A stretch of DNA of 64,000 nt from NP936 sp002726085 (GCA_036012905.1 DASCQF010000126.1:1-64000), one strand, 5' to 3'; shown: positions 34,750-44,569, counted from the first letter of the stretch. The notes: a model not told the origin generated them from the sequence alone. Numbers and translations are program-made.

Positions 34750-34889
34750 TTGTAGACTCTTCAGACGTCTTTCGAGCGGACGCAGCGTCTAATCATCATC
34801 TGCGGCCGGTCGACGGCGTGTCGGAGAAGCAGGACACTGGCGGGTAACAGCACGACGCCTGCGCGTCAGCTTTTGGGAGGAACCGCATC

Positions 34890-35918
34890 GTGGTCGAAGT
34901 GCAACACGTGACCAAGCGATATGGGTCACTGACAGCGGTCGATGACATCAGCTTCCGGGTCGAGCGGGGGGAGATACTGGGTTTCCTGGGACCAAACGGC
35001 GCGGGCAAGACGACGACGATGCGGATCCTGACCGGATATCTGCCGGCGACCGAGGGCCTGGCGCGCGTCGCCGGTTTCGACGTCTTCGAGCAGTCGGTCG
35101 AGGCGAAGCGCCGGACGGGCTACTTGCCGGAGACACCGCCACTCTATCCCGAGATGACCGTCATCGAGTATTTGCGGTTCGTCGCGCGGATCAACGGCGT
35201 GCCGGCGAGTGACCGACAGACCCAGATCGGCTTGGCCATGGAGCGCACCAACGTCGCAGACATGGCCGACCGCTACTGCGGCACGCTGTCGAAGGGCTAC
35301 CGGCAACGTGTCGGTCTGGCGCAAGCGATCCTGCATAACCCGGAAGTCCTGATCCTCGACGAACCGACAGCGGGACTGGACCCGAGACAGATCATCGAGA
35401 CACGCAAGCTGATCGCCGAGCTGGCGGGCGACCACACCATCATCCTCAGTACGCATATCCTGCCAGAGGTCTCGCAGACCTGTCAGCGGGTCATCATCAT
35501 CAACCGGGGCCGGGTGGTCGCGGTCGACACCCCCGGCAACTTGACCGCACGACTGCAGGGGTCACAGACGCTGTATCTTCAGGTGGACACACAGGGCGCC
35601 GACCCGATCTCGTCGCTCGAAGGCGTCGCCGGTGTCGTGAGCGTCACAGTGGCCGCTCAGCAGGACGGGGTGGCGGGATATCACGTGGAGAGCGGCAGCG
35701 GCGACGACGTCCGCCGCGAGGTGTCCCGGACGATCGTGGCGAACGGCTGGGGTCTGCTGGAGCTGCGGCCGCAGCAGATGAGTCTCGAAGATGTCTTCCT
35801 GCACCTGACGACCGAGGACGAAGCGGCCGGCGGGAGCGAGGCGGCAGAGGATGCGACGCTCTACGGCCCCGATGAGGACGCCGGGGAGACGGCAACGGAG
35901 GAGCGCACCGATGGGTAA
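34890..35918 (+). CDS. ABC transporter ATP-binding protein, GldA/NatA-like, 342 aa
   Basis: The GTG start follows GGGAGG. Walker A is GPNGAGKTTT, the signature is LSKGYRQRVGLAQA, Walker B is VLILDEPTAGLDP, and the switch His is in ILSTHILPEV. The 100-residue C-terminal extension ends in an acidic tail. It pairs with the permease whose start it overlaps by 8 nt. With the downstream GldG-like and DUF4340 proteins it forms a transport system resembling the gliding-associated GldAFG complex, also found in non-gliding bacteria. The cargo is unknown. Confidence 0.9.
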   Translation: MVEVQHVTKRYGSLTAVDDISFRVERGEILGFLGPNGAGKTTTMRILTGYLPATEGLARVAGFDVFEQSVEAKRRTGYLPETPPLYPEMTVIEYLRFVARINGVPASDRQTQIGLAMERTNVADMADRYCGTLSKGYRQRVGLAQAILHNPEVLILDEPTAGLDPRQIIETRKLIAELAGDHTIILSTHILPEVSQTCQRVIIINRGRVVAVDTPGNLTARLQGSQTLYLQVDTQGADPISSLEGVAGVVSVTVAAQQDGVAGYHVESGSGDDVRREVSRTIVANGWGLLELRPQQMSLEDVFLHLTTEDEAAGGSEAAEDATLYGPDEDAGETATEERTDG

Positions 35919-36678
35919 CATCATGGCGCTGGCGCAAAAAGAGCTGCGGGCCTACTTCGTGTCGCCCATCGCCTACGTCGTGCTTGGGCTGTTCGCGGTG
36001 CTCTTTGGCGTGTTCTATGTGGCGAGCCTCAATCTGATGGTGCAGCTGAGCATGGGGCAGTTCGGCGCGGGCGGACCGCAGGTCGTCAACATCAACGAGT
36101 TCATGATCCGTCCCCTGTTCGGAAACACCTCGGTGGTGCTTCTGTTCATGCTGCCGATGCTGACCATGCGGTCCTACGCCGAAGAGAAGCGGTCCGGCAC
36201 CATGGAGCTGCTGCTGACGTCGCCGCTGACCGACCTCCAGATCGTCATGGGCAAGTTTCTTGGCGCCATGGCGCTCTACGCACTGATGCTGTCGCTCACC
36301 CTGATTCACATCGGGGTCCTGTTCTGGTACGGCGAACCGGAGTGGGCCCCGCTGCTGAGCGGCTACCTGGGGCTGCTTCTGATGGGCGGCTCGTTCATCT
36401 CGATCGGCCTGGCCATTTCGAGCATGACCAAGAACCAGATCGTCGCCGGTGTCGCCACCTTCGCCGTGCTCTTGCTGTTCTGGGTCATCAACTGGATTGG
36501 CGACGCCTCCGGCACCACGACGCAGGCGGTGCTGGCGTATCTGTCAATCCTCGAGCACTTCGACGACTTCTCCAAGGGTGTCATCGACACGACACATCTG
36601 ACCTACTACGGCAGCTTCATCACGCTCGGGCTGTTCCTGACCGCGAAGTCGATGGACAGTGAACGCTGGAACGGATGA
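35911..36678 (+). CDS. ABC-2 type permease, GldF-like, 255 aa
   Basis: Six transmembrane helices. The ABC-2 coupling motif MRSYAEEKRSGTMELLLTSPLTD contacts the ATPase. KELRAYFVSPIAYVV is the amphipathic N-terminus seen in GldF and NosY-like permeases. Start ATG at 35911, translationally coupled to the ATPase gene. Confidence 0.88.
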   Translation: MGNIMALAQKELRAYFVSPIAYVVLGLFAVLFGVFYVASLNLMVQLSMGQFGAGGPQVVNINEFMIRPLFGNTSVVLLFMLPMLTMRSYAEEKRSGTMELLLTSPLTDLQIVMGKFLGAMALYALMLSLTLIHIGVLFWYGEPEWAPLLSGYLGLLLMGGSFISIGLAISSMTKNQIVAGVATFAVLLLFWVINWIGDASGTTTQAVLAYLSILEHFDDFSKGVIDTTHLTYYGSFITLGLFLTAKSMDSERWNG

Positions 36679-36720
36679 ACCGCTCAACGACGTTCTAACA
36701 GCACTAGCGACTGACACCCG

Positions 36721-38322
36721 ATGTTAAGCAGACTCCTCGGCTCGATCGGCTGGCTTGGCTCCATACTGGTATTCACGGCGGTCGGGGTCTGGTTCGTCCG
36801 CCCAGACATGGAAACGCTACGTCGTGTGCTCGCGTTCGCCGGTCTGGCGTGCATCCTGCTCTACGGTGCCGGTCAATGGCGTCAGGTCGCACGGTCGTTC
36901 GAACGACGGCAGACGCGGTATGGCACGTTGGCGGGCACCGGCATGGTGCTCGTGCTCGGCATCATCGTGGCGCTCAACTACATCCTCTCTTGGCAAAACA
37001 CGCGCTGGGACCTGACGTCGGCGCAACAGTATTCCCTGTCGGACCAGACGAGGCAGATCCTCACCGCCTTGACGGCGCCGGTCCGGGTCATCGTGTTTGC
37101 TCGCGAGCCGGAATTCCCAGGGTATCGGGACCAGATCGGCGAGTATGCCTATCTGTCGAACCAGGTCACGGTCGACTACGTCGACGTGGACAAGCAGCCG
37201 CTGATGGCCCGCCAGTACGAGGTGCAGTCGTATGGCACGGTCGTGTTCGAACATGAAGGGCGTGTGGAACGGGTCCTGTCGACCGCCGAGCAGGATCTGA
37301 CCAATGGCCTGATCAAAGTCGTCGAGGGCGTGGAACAGACGGTGTACTTTCTCCAGGGCCACGGCGAGAAAGAGCACACGGGCTCGGACCGAGACGGCTA
37401 CTCCACCGTCTCCGGCGCCCTGGGTCTCGACAACTTCGAAGTCGAATCCCTGGTGCTCGCACAACAGAGCGCCGTGCCCGACGACGCCACCGTCGTGGTC
37501 GTTGCCGGACCGCAGACCGACCTGCTTCCGGGCGAGATCGACGCGCTCGGCGCCTATCTGGATCAGGGTGGCAAACTGCTCGTGTTGATCGACCCGGCAC
37601 CCGACGGCGACACACCGGCGCCCGAGGGATTGCTTGGGGTCTTGCGCGCGTGGGGCATCGAGCCGGGCCCCGGCGTGGTGGTCGACGCGAGCGGGATGGG
37701 GCAACTGCTGGGCGCCGACGCCTCGGTCCCGGTTGTGGCCAACTACCCGTTTCATCCGATCACCGATCGGTTCAACCTGCTGACCGCCTACCCACTGGCC
37801 CGGTCGGTACACGCCGCTCCCGGGAGCCTCGACGGCCGTGTCGCCCAGTCGTTCCTCGAAACAAGCGCCCAGAGCTGGTCGGAAGCAGACATCGAGGCGC
37901 TGGCAACCGGTCAAGTCGAGCTGAACGAGGAGGCTGGCGACCAACCCGGACCGGTAGCAATCGGCATGGCGGTGTCGGCGCCGGCGCCGTCCGCCGAGCC
38001 GGCGGTGTCCGAGACCGGTGCGCCGGACGACGACGATGAGGCCGCGGCCGCACCGCCCGAGACCCGTCTGGTCGTGATCGGCGATTCCGACTTCGCTACC
38101 AACGGCGTTGTCGGCATCCAGGGCAACCGCGACATGTTCCTGAACACCATCAACTGGCTCGCGCAGCAGGAGGACCTCATCTCGATTCGCGCGCGAGAAC
38201 CGGAGGATCGCCGTCTCACGCTGACTGCCGACCAGCAACGGCGGGTGTTCGTGCTGTCGTTGTTCCTCGTGCCGGGGATCGTACTTGGCACCGGCGTCTA
38301 CACGTGGTGGCGGAGACGCTAA
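36721..38322 (+). CDS. GldG-family ABC auxiliary protein, 533 aa
   Basis: Two N-terminal helices (residues ~8-27 and ~75-95) precede a large periplasmic domain with the family start NTRWDLTSAQQYSLSDQTRQIL. YFLQGHGEKEH and the later RLVVIGDSDFATN are conserved GldG segments. A C-terminal helix ends in WWRRR. An acidic, alanine-rich insert lies at ~420-445. It is thought to complete the GldA/GldF transporter; the stop overlaps the next ATG (TAATG). Confidence 0.85.
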   Translation: MLSRLLGSIGWLGSILVFTAVGVWFVRPDMETLRRVLAFAGLACILLYGAGQWRQVARSFERRQTRYGTLAGTGMVLVLGIIVALNYILSWQNTRWDLTSAQQYSLSDQTRQILTALTAPVRVIVFAREPEFPGYRDQIGEYAYLSNQVTVDYVDVDKQPLMARQYEVQSYGTVVFEHEGRVERVLSTAEQDLTNGLIKVVEGVEQTVYFLQGHGEKEHTGSDRDGYSTVSGALGLDNFEVESLVLAQQSAVPDDATVVVVAGPQTDLLPGEIDALGAYLDQGGKLLVLIDPAPDGDTPAPEGLLGVLRAWGIEPGPGVVVDASGMGQLLGADASVPVVANYPFHPITDRFNLLTAYPLARSVHAAPGSLDGRVAQSFLETSAQSWSEADIEALATGQVELNEEAGDQPGPVAIGMAVSAPAPSAEPAVSETGAPDDDDEAAAAPPETRLVVIGDSDFATNGVVGIQGNRDMFLNTINWLAQQEDLISIRAREPEDRRLTLTADQQRRVFVLSLFLVPGIVLGTGVYTWWRRR

Positions 38323-39662
38323 TGCGCGGTCTGCGATCGACGCTGATGCTCCTGGCGGTGGCGCTCGGGCTGGCTGCCTACATCTACCTCGGCGAGTCGG
38401 ACCGTTCGGCGGTCGGGACACCAGAGCCACGAGACACGGTGTTCGACTTCGACTCGAACGACATCAACCGGCTCTCGGTCACCGCGGAGAACGGCGAGCG
38501 CACCGTGCTCGAAAAGACCGACGACCGGTGGCAGCTGGCCGAGCCGTTGGTGACCGCCGTCGACGTCACCGAGGTCGTCTCGCTCGCCTCTAGTTTCGCA
38601 ACGCTCGAGATGCAGCGCGTGGTCGCCGAACCCGACGACGCTCCCGATCTGGCAGCGTTCGGGCTCGATGATCCGCGCATCGAGGTGGCTGCCACGACGA
38701 CCACCGGCGCCGACACACGACTGCTGATCGGGGAACAGACGCCGACCGGAGGCGATCTGTATGCCACGCTCGCCGGTTCGAACCGGGTGTTCCTGATCTC
38801 GGGCTTTCTGGACGGCACCTTCAACCGGACCACGTTCGAGCTTCGCGACAAGACCATTCTCGACTTCACACGTGACCAGGTCGACTCGCTCGAATTCGCC
38901 GGTCCCGATCTAGCCATCCGACTCGGGAAAGGGGACAACCGCTGGTCGCTGGTCAGCCCGTTCGCAGCCAACGCCGACTTCGGCGTCACCGACGGTGTCG
39001 TCGGGCGACTCAGCACCGGACAGATGTCTGCCATCGAGGCGGAGCAGACCGACGAGCTGGATCCGTATGGGCTCGACACCCCACGGCTGACGGTAACCGT
39101 GGGGCTTGGCAGCTCGGCGGCAACGTTGCTGGTCGGCGACACGGCGCCGGCCGGCACCGTATATGCTCGGGACACCGCACGCGATCTGGTGTTCACGGTC
39201 GACGCGGCGCTCGTGACCGAGCTCGAGCAAGGAGTCGATGAGTACCGCCGGATCAACCTCTTCGCATTCCGACCGTTCAATGCGACGGCGCTCGAGCTCG
39301 ACCACAATGGCGAACGCTGGGCGTTCGAACAGGTTGCGGCGACGTCCGACGCTGAATCAGACCAGTGGCGACGCACCGCGCCGGAGGCTGGTGCCGTTGA
39401 CACCAGCGCGATGGACGACCTGCTGGCCAAGCTGTCGAACCTGCGCGCAGAGTCTTTCGTCGCGTCTCGGGACGGCACGGGGCTCGACGCGCCGGCCTCG
39501 ACCATTCTCGTCACCTTTGACGAAAATGGCGAGCAAGAACGGGTGGTCGTGGGTCGCGTCGGCGACGACGTGTTCGCCGTGAACGGCAACGAGCCGGGGG
39601 CGGCGCGCCTCAACACCAGAGCCTGGGACGATGCGCTGGAGGCACTGGACGCGCTTGAATGA
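38322..39662 (+). CDS. DUF4340 domain protein, 446 aa
   Basis: One N-terminal helix (MLLAVALGLAAYIYLGE) anchors a periplasmic region with repeated DUF4340 units. Typical stretches are NRLSVTAENGERTVLEKTDD, AFGLDDPRIEV and the paired YGLDTPRLTVTVGL. The family regularly follows GldG in this operon type and probably forms part of the same envelope complex. Function is unknown. Confidence 0.8.
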   Translation: MRGLRSTLMLLAVALGLAAYIYLGESDRSAVGTPEPRDTVFDFDSNDINRLSVTAENGERTVLEKTDDRWQLAEPLVTAVDVTEVVSLASSFATLEMQRVVAEPDDAPDLAAFGLDDPRIEVAATTTTGADTRLLIGEQTPTGGDLYATLAGSNRVFLISGFLDGTFNRTTFELRDKTILDFTRDQVDSLEFAGPDLAIRLGKGDNRWSLVSPFAANADFGVTDGVVGRLSTGQMSAIEAEQTDELDPYGLDTPRLTVTVGLGSSAATLLVGDTAPAGTVYARDTARDLVFTVDAALVTELEQGVDEYRRINLFAFRPFNATALELDHNGERWAFEQVAATSDAESDQWRRTAPEAGAVDTSAMDDLLAKLSNLRAESFVASRDGTGLDAPASTILVTFDENGEQERVVVGRVGDDVFAVNGNEPGAARLNTRAWDDALEALDALE

Positions 39663-39750
39663 CCCCCGCGCTGGGTTGCGTTGGCGCCGGGCGGGCTTGG
39701 TAGCAAGGGCCTTCAGGCCCGCAGGGCCCGCGGCGCAATCGTCAACACCA

Positions 39751-41283
39751 GTGCGCCGCGGGATTAGTGGCCCGCGCGGCTGGCAGGCCCTTATTCCGGT
39801 CTTGCTCTGTCTGGCTTTTGGCGCCTGCGCCACCGCCCGCCCACCCCGTGCTGGCGCCACCCCGTCCGATCGCCCCCCCCACGCTCTGGCTAACAGGCTG
39901 ACCGCGCTCCTGGAGACCACGGCGGCAGAACCGGCGCTCTGGACGGTGTTCGTGCGGTCACTCGACACCGGCGACGTGCTGTTCGACCATCGAGGCGATC
40001 GGCTCGTGATGCCGGCCTCCACGATGAAGATCGTGACGCTTGCCGTGTCGGCTGAACGACTTGGGTGGAATTATCGATTCGAGACCAGGCTGCTGTCAGC
40101 CGCGCCGGTGGTCGACGGGGTGCTGCGCGGCGACCTGATTGTGCGTGGCAGCGGCGACCCGACGATCAACTCCGACGCCAGACGGGCCGTGCCGGCGTTC
40201 GACGCCTGGGCGTCAACGCTCCTCGAGGCCGGCATCACTGCCATAGACGGGCGTGTGATCGGGGATGACGATCTGGTCGAGGACGCGGCGCCGGGGTACG
40301 GCTGGTCCTGGGATGACCTGCCCTACGGCTACGCGACGCCGGGCGGGGCGTTGCAGCACCGCGACAACGTCGCACTCTTGACGGTGCATCCGGGCAGCGT
40401 CGCCAGCGAGCCGGTGGTGATTGATATTGATGTCGAGCTGCTGGCAATCGGTGCGCATGTGGTGAACCGGGTCGAAACGGTGTCCCCGAACGGCGAGACC
40501 GAGCTCACCTTGAAACGGATGCCGGACGGCGACCTCGAGGTGCTCGGCACCGTCCCGGCGAACGCGGCTCCGGTGTATCGCACCGCGTCGGTACAGAACC
40601 CCACCGTCTTCTTCGTGCGCGACCTGAAACAGGCGCTCACGGCCCGTGGCATCAACGTCTCGGGTGACGCGGTCGACCTCGACGAAGTCGATGCCACCGT
40701 CATCGACGACGATCTCAGGCTGCTCGCGACCCACTGGTCGCCACCACTCTCGGTTATCGCACACACCCTCATGGGGGTCAGCCAGAACCTGTATGCGGAA
40801 ACGCTGCTCCGCACGCTGGACCAGCAGCGTCGGCCACGAACGGCCGCGGCCGGACGGGGCATCATACGGGAGGTGCTGGCATCTTGGGGTGTCGACTCAT
40901 CCCGAGTCATCGTCGCCGACGGCTCCGGGCTGTCAAGATACAACTACGTCACGGCGCGCACGCTTGTCGACGTCCTCGAACGGATGCACGACGACCCTCG
41001 GCACGCGACGCCATTCCGGGCGACCCTTCCGGTGGCCGCTCGCAGCGGCACACTCGAAACGAGATTGACGGGAACGGCGGCCGCCGGCAACGTGCACGCC
41101 AAAACCGGGTCGATGTCGAACGTGAGTGCCCTCTCTGGCTACGTGACGAGCGCGGATGGTGAAGCCTTGGCCTTCGCCGTATTGGCCAACAACTTCGCTG
41201 GCGCCGCCGGACCAATCCTCGGCATCATCGACCGTCTCGTCGACGAGTTCGCGTCGTCGACGCGGTCCGACAGCGGACGTTGA
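39751..41283 (+). CDS. dacB: D-alanyl-D-alanine carboxypeptidase/endopeptidase, PBP4 type, 510 aa
   Basis: A periplasmic class C penicillin-binding protein that trims or cleaves peptidoglycan peptides. The active-site motifs are PASTMK (SxxK), the SxN-like SGLSRYN, and HAKTGSMSN (KTG). The inserted domain between SxxK and SxN is typical of PBP4. The N-terminus looks like a lipoprotein signal (LLCLAFGAC) when started at the GTG at 39751. In-frame TTG codons further upstream (to 39655) are alternative starts. The stretch 39680-39750 is a GC-rich repeat-like spacer. Confidence 0.85.
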   Translation: MRRGISGPRGWQALIPVLLCLAFGACATARPPRAGATPSDRPPHALANRLTALLETTAAEPALWTVFVRSLDTGDVLFDHRGDRLVMPASTMKIVTLAVSAERLGWNYRFETRLLSAAPVVDGVLRGDLIVRGSGDPTINSDARRAVPAFDAWASTLLEAGITAIDGRVIGDDDLVEDAAPGYGWSWDDLPYGYATPGGALQHRDNVALLTVHPGSVASEPVVIDIDVELLAIGAHVVNRVETVSPNGETELTLKRMPDGDLEVLGTVPANAAPVYRTASVQNPTVFFVRDLKQALTARGINVSGDAVDLDEVDATVIDDDLRLLATHWSPPLSVIAHTLMGVSQNLYAETLLRTLDQQRRPRTAAAGRGIIREVLASWGVDSSRVIVADGSGLSRYNYVTARTLVDVLERMHDDPRHATPFRATLPVAARSGTLETRLTGTAAAGNVHAKTGSMSNVSALSGYVTSADGEALAFAVLANNFAGAAGPILGIIDRLVDEFASSTRSDSGR

Positions 41284-41285
41284 CG

Positions 41286-41996
41286 CTAGCGTGCGGGGTC
41301 TGCCGGCAGCGCGGGATCGACGACACCAGTCTCAGCAAACCCGCGGGCACGCAGCTGACAACTGTCGCAGCGCCCGCAAGGGCGTCCGTCCGAGGTGGGT
41401 GCGTAGCAGCTATGGGTCAACCCGTAGTCGAGGCCCAACTCGAGCCCGCGTGTGATGATCTCAGCCTTCGACCAGTGGATCAGCGGCGCGTGGACGCGGA
41501 ACCGGGCACCCTCGACGCCTGCCTTCGTGGCCAGGGCAGCCAGCTGCTCGAACGCGGTGATGTATTCAGGGCGACAATCGGGATACCCGGAATAGTCGAG
41601 CGCGTTGACACCGATGAACAGGTCGGTGGCACCGAGGACCTCGGCCCAACCGAGTGCCATCGCCAGCAGCACGGTGTTGCGCGCCGGGACGTAAGTCGGC
41701 GGAATCTCGGCACGGTCCGGAGACCGGTCCGTCGGCACCTCGCCGTCACCGGTCAATGCCGATCCGCCGAGCGCCGCCAGGTCGACCTCGCACTCGAGAT
41801 GACGCGCCACGCCCAGCGCGCGGGCCACCCGACGCGCCGCGTCGAGCTCACACGCATGACGCTGCCCATAGTGGACCGTCAGGGCAAACAAGGTGAACCC
41901 CTGGGCACGTGCGACTGCCGCGGCCGTGTACGAGTCGAGCCCCCCGCTCAGCAACACGACCGCCCTCCGGGCCGAAGCCTCAGTCCTCTCGGACAT
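41286..41996 (-). CDS. queC: 7-cyano-7-deazaguanine synthase
   Basis: Makes preQ0 from CDG using ATP and ammonia, in queuosine synthesis. The PP-loop is VVLLSGGLDSYTAAAVA. The C-terminal zinc site is HSCYAPTSDGRPCGRCDSCQLRARGF. 236 aa is normal. It follows queE; queA lies 14 kb upstream. Its stop is two bases from the convergent dacB stop. Confidence 0.95.
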   Translation of the reverse strand: MSERTEASARRAVVLLSGGLDSYTAAAVARAQGFTLFALTVHYGQRHACELDAARRVARALGVARHLECEVDLAALGGSALTGDGEVPTDRSPDRAEIPPTYVPARNTVLLAMALGWAEVLGATDLFIGVNALDYSGYPDCRPEYITAFEQLAALATKAGVEGARFRVHAPLIHWSKAEIITRGLELGLDYGLTHSCYAPTSDGRPCGRCDSCQLRARGFAETGVVDPALPADPAR

Positions 41997-42012
41997 CGTG
42001 CTCCCAACGATC

Positions 42013-42066
42013 TGGCGAAGCCCACCTGCCACCTTCTGACTTCTGCCTTCTGACTCCTGACTTCTC
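42013..42066 (+). repeat. Heptamer element between queE and queC
   Basis: GGCGAAGCC head, then units CTTCTGA, CTTCTGC, CTTCTGA, CTCCTGA, CTTCT, ending TCGAGC. Confidence 0.6.
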
Positions 42067-42078
42067 GAGCATCCTCCG

Positions 42079-42720
42079 CTATACGCCGCGAGTCTCCGCG
42101 CCCCACAGATACTTGTGTAGCTGGATCTGCACACGCACCGGCAGATGGTCGCCAAGCACCCACTCGCCCAGCCGCGCTGGCGGCAGCGCGTCGTGAACCG
42201 GCGAGAACAGCACCGCCCCGCACCGCGTCGCGAGCGTGTGCCGCCGCACCACGTCTCGTGCGAACTCGTAGTCGACGCGATCGGCAATGATGAACTTGAC
42301 CTGGTCGCGGTTTGTCAGCCTCTCGAGGTTGCCCCAGACGTTCCGGCCAGACTCTGCGCTCCCGGGACACTTGATGTCCATGACCTTGATGACCGACGTG
42401 GGCACGCGGCCCACGTCCAGCTGCCCGCCGGTCTCCAGCAGCACGGTGGCGCCGTCGGCCACCAGCCGGTCCATCAAGGGATAGACGTCCTCCTGCAACA
42501 GCGGTTCGCCCCCGGTGATCTCGACCAGGTCGCACCGGTACTGCCCAACCTCGGCGATGACGTCCGCCACCTCGAGCGCGCGTCCATCGCGAAAGGCATA
42601 CGGGGTGTCACACCAGACACAGCGCAGGTCGCAACCAGTCAGCCGTACGAAGACGCACGGCCGCCCGCTCTGGTCGGATTCGCCCTGAATCGAGTAGAAG
42701 ATTTCGTTGACGGTCAGCAT
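42079..42720 (-). CDS. queE: 7-carboxy-7-deazaguanine synthase
   Basis: Radical SAM enzyme that converts CPH4 to 7-carboxy-7-deazaguanine. The 4Fe-4S motif is CDLRCVWC (CX3CX2C). EIFYSIQGESDQSGRPCVFVRL and VEITGGEPLLQ are hallmark segments. Start ATG at 42720 (213 aa). QueD, QueF and Tgt are not in the window. Confidence 0.94.
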   Translation of the reverse strand: MLTVNEIFYSIQGESDQSGRPCVFVRLTGCDLRCVWCDTPYAFRDGRALEVADVIAEVGQYRCDLVEITGGEPLLQEDVYPLMDRLVADGATVLLETGGQLDVGRVPTSVIKVMDIKCPGSAESGRNVWGNLERLTNRDQVKFIIADRVDYEFARDVVRRHTLATRCGAVLFSPVHDALPPARLGEWVLGDHLPVRVQIQLHKYLWGAETRGV

Positions 42721-42784
42721 CCCAGATGGCCTACATGGGGAAGCACCCACGCCCATTCTACCCGTGGCCTACACGACGCACCGG

Positions 42785-43501
42785 TCACTTCCCTACCTTG
42801 ACCACGCCGATTTGCGGACACAAGGTGGATATGGCGCACCGGCCACAAACCGGGTAGACCGGCTTACAGACGTTTTGTCCCCAGGTCACCAGATACAGGT
42901 TGAGGAGCGGCCACCAGCGGCGCGCCGCTACCTGGTAGAGCGCCTCCTCCGTCTCCGCCGGCGTCTGTGTCTCAACCCACCCCAGACGGTTCGAGATCCG
43001 ATGCACGTGGGTGTCGACACAGATGTTCTCCTGGCTCCGGAGCGCCACGATTAGCACCAGATTGGCGGTCTTGCGGCCAACCCCCGGCAGTTCGAGCAGC
43101 TCCGCCATCGTCGTCGGCACCTGTCCGCTGTGCCGAGCGAGCAGCAGCCGGCAGGTCTTCTTGAGGTGCCGCGTCTTGTTCCGGTAGAAGCTGACCGGAT
43201 ATATCAGCTTCTCGATGGTGGCCACCCGCAGCCCAGCCATCTCGCGCGGTGTCTCGGCTCGGGCAAAGAGCCGGGTCGAGGCCGCTAGCGTGACCGGGTC
43301 CCGCGTCTGGGCCGACAGCATCGTGGAGATCAGCACCTTGAACGGGTCGGATTGCTCTTCCTCGGCGATCTTCTCGACCGCCGGCTCGGCCATCTCGCCC
43401 ATCGCGGCCCGCAGCCGGGGCATCACCCGGGCGACGTGACGACGAGTGGATGCCGCCGGGGACCCAACGGCACTGGCTGCTCTGTTCTTCGCTTTGCTCA
43501 T
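42785..43501 (-). CDS. nth: Endonuclease III
   Basis: DNA glycosylase/AP lyase that removes oxidised pyrimidines. The helix-hairpin-helix LLELPGVGRKTANLVLIV, the catalytic Lys in the same helix-turn area (TAxxx), the Asp in CVDTHVHRISNRLG and the C-terminal iron-sulfur set CKPVYPVCGRCAISTLC are all present. A basic 30-residue N-terminal extension precedes the core. Confidence 0.95.
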   Translation of the reverse strand: MSKAKNRAASAVGSPAASTRRHVARVMPRLRAAMGEMAEPAVEKIAEEEQSDPFKVLISTMLSAQTRDPVTLAASTRLFARAETPREMAGLRVATIEKLIYPVSFYRNKTRHLKKTCRLLLARHSGQVPTTMAELLELPGVGRKTANLVLIVALRSQENICVDTHVHRISNRLGWVETQTPAETEEALYQVAARRWWPLLNLYLVTWGQNVCKPVYPVCGRCAISTLCPQIGVVKVGK

Positions 43502-43534
43502 TACTGGATTCTTGCGAGCTGCGAACCAGATGTT

Positions 43535-43588
43535 GGCGAAGCCCTCCAGCTTCTCCTGACTCCTGCCTCCTGACTTCTGACTCCTATC
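43535..43588 (+). repeat. Heptamer element between nth and the dehydrogenase gene
   Basis: GGCGAAGCC-CTCCA-GCTTC head followed by CTCCTGA, CTCCTGC, CTCCTGA, CTTCTGA, CTCCTAT units. Confidence 0.6.
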
Positions 43589-43597
43589 GAGCGCTCT

Positions 43598-44569
43598 TCA
43601 GAGGGCCACCGGCGTCACCGCCGGCCGCCCACTCACGACCTCCACCACGTTGCGCACGGCGAGCTCGGCCATCGCCGTACGGGTTTCACGGGTGGCGCTC
43701 CCCAGGTGCGGCGTCAGACAGACGTTCTCCCGGCCAACCAGCTGAGGGTGCACACCCGGCTCCCCCTCGTACACATCGAGACCGGCGCCGGCAATCAGAC
43801 GCGCATCAAGGGCCCAGGCAAGGGCGCCGTCGTCCACCACTCCCCCACGCGACGTGTTGATCAAGAACGCCGATCGCTTCATGCGCGCCAACGTCCGCCG
43901 GTTGATCAGGTGTCGGGTGTCCTGGGTCAACGGCACGTGCAACGACACGACGTCAGATGTCAGCAGAAGTTCGTCGAGCGATACCACCGCATGGTCGGTC
44001 GCGGCATTCTCGGCGCCAGCACCGGTCCGCGCAGCGAAGACCGCACGCATCCCGAACGCCGGCGCAACGGCGGCCACGGCGCGACCGATCCGTCCGGCGC
44101 CGACGACCCCGAGCTGCTTGCCCCGTAGCTCGGCGCCCAGGAGGAAATCGAAGGCCCAACCCTTCCAGGCGCCGTTCCGGACCACCCGCTCGCCCTCACC
44201 GATGCGGCGCGTCACCGCCAGAATCAACGCCCACGTGAATTCCGCCGTTGCGCCCGTCAGGATGTCGGGCGTGTTCGTCACCACGATCCCCCGCGACGCG
44301 GCGGCCGCGACATCGATGTTGTCGAATCCGACCGCGACGGTCGCGACCACCTTCAGCTGGTCTCCGGCGGCGATCGCCGACTCTTCGATCCGATCGTTGA
44401 ACATGCAGATGAGGCCCTGCTTCCCACCCACACGCGCGCATAGCGCGTCGTGCGACAGCGCGTCAGAGTGGTCGTGCAGGTCGATGTCGCAGACGACTTC
44501 GAGCTGGGCGAGCACGGCAGACGGCATCCGCCGTGTGACGAGCACGGACGGCTTAGTGGCCCCGGTCAT
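43598..44569 (-). CDS. D-2-hydroxyacid dehydrogenase (glyoxylate/hydroxypyruvate reductase-like), 323 aa
   Basis: An NAD(P)-dependent enzyme of the D-isomer family. The dinucleotide fold is LGVVGAGRIGRAVAAVA. Catalytic Arg, Glu and His are in INTSRGGVVDD, LDVYEGEPGVH and LTPHLGSATRETR. The profile AVGFDNIDVAAAASRGIVVTNTPDILT fits GyaR/GhrB-type reductases. It is the first gene after the microcompartment genes on the same strand, separated by an inverted-repeat element whose left arm contains its start codon. It could recycle NADH for the microcompartment pathway, but no targeting tail is visible. Confidence 0.8.
   Translation of the reverse strand: MTGATKPSVLVTRRMPSAVLAQLEVVCDIDLHDHSDALSHDALCARVGGKQGLICMFNDRIEESAIAAGDQLKVVATVAVGFDNIDVAAAASRGIVVTNTPDILTGATAEFTWALILAVTRRIGEGERVVRNGAWKGWAFDFLLGAELRGKQLGVVGAGRIGRAVAAVAPAFGMRAVFAARTGAGAENAATDHAVVSLDELLLTSDVVSLHVPLTQDTRHLINRRTLARMKRSAFLINTSRGGVVDDGALAWALDARLIAGAGLDVYEGEPGVHPQLVGRENVCLTPHLGSATRETRTAMAELAVRNVVEVVSGRPAVTPVAL

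Noticed and set aside
38384..39706. Minus-strand Ser-rich ORF of 440 codons opposite the DUF4340 gene
   Set aside because: Low-complexity Ser/Arg composition; the plus-strand frame has conserved DUF4340 segments and operon context.
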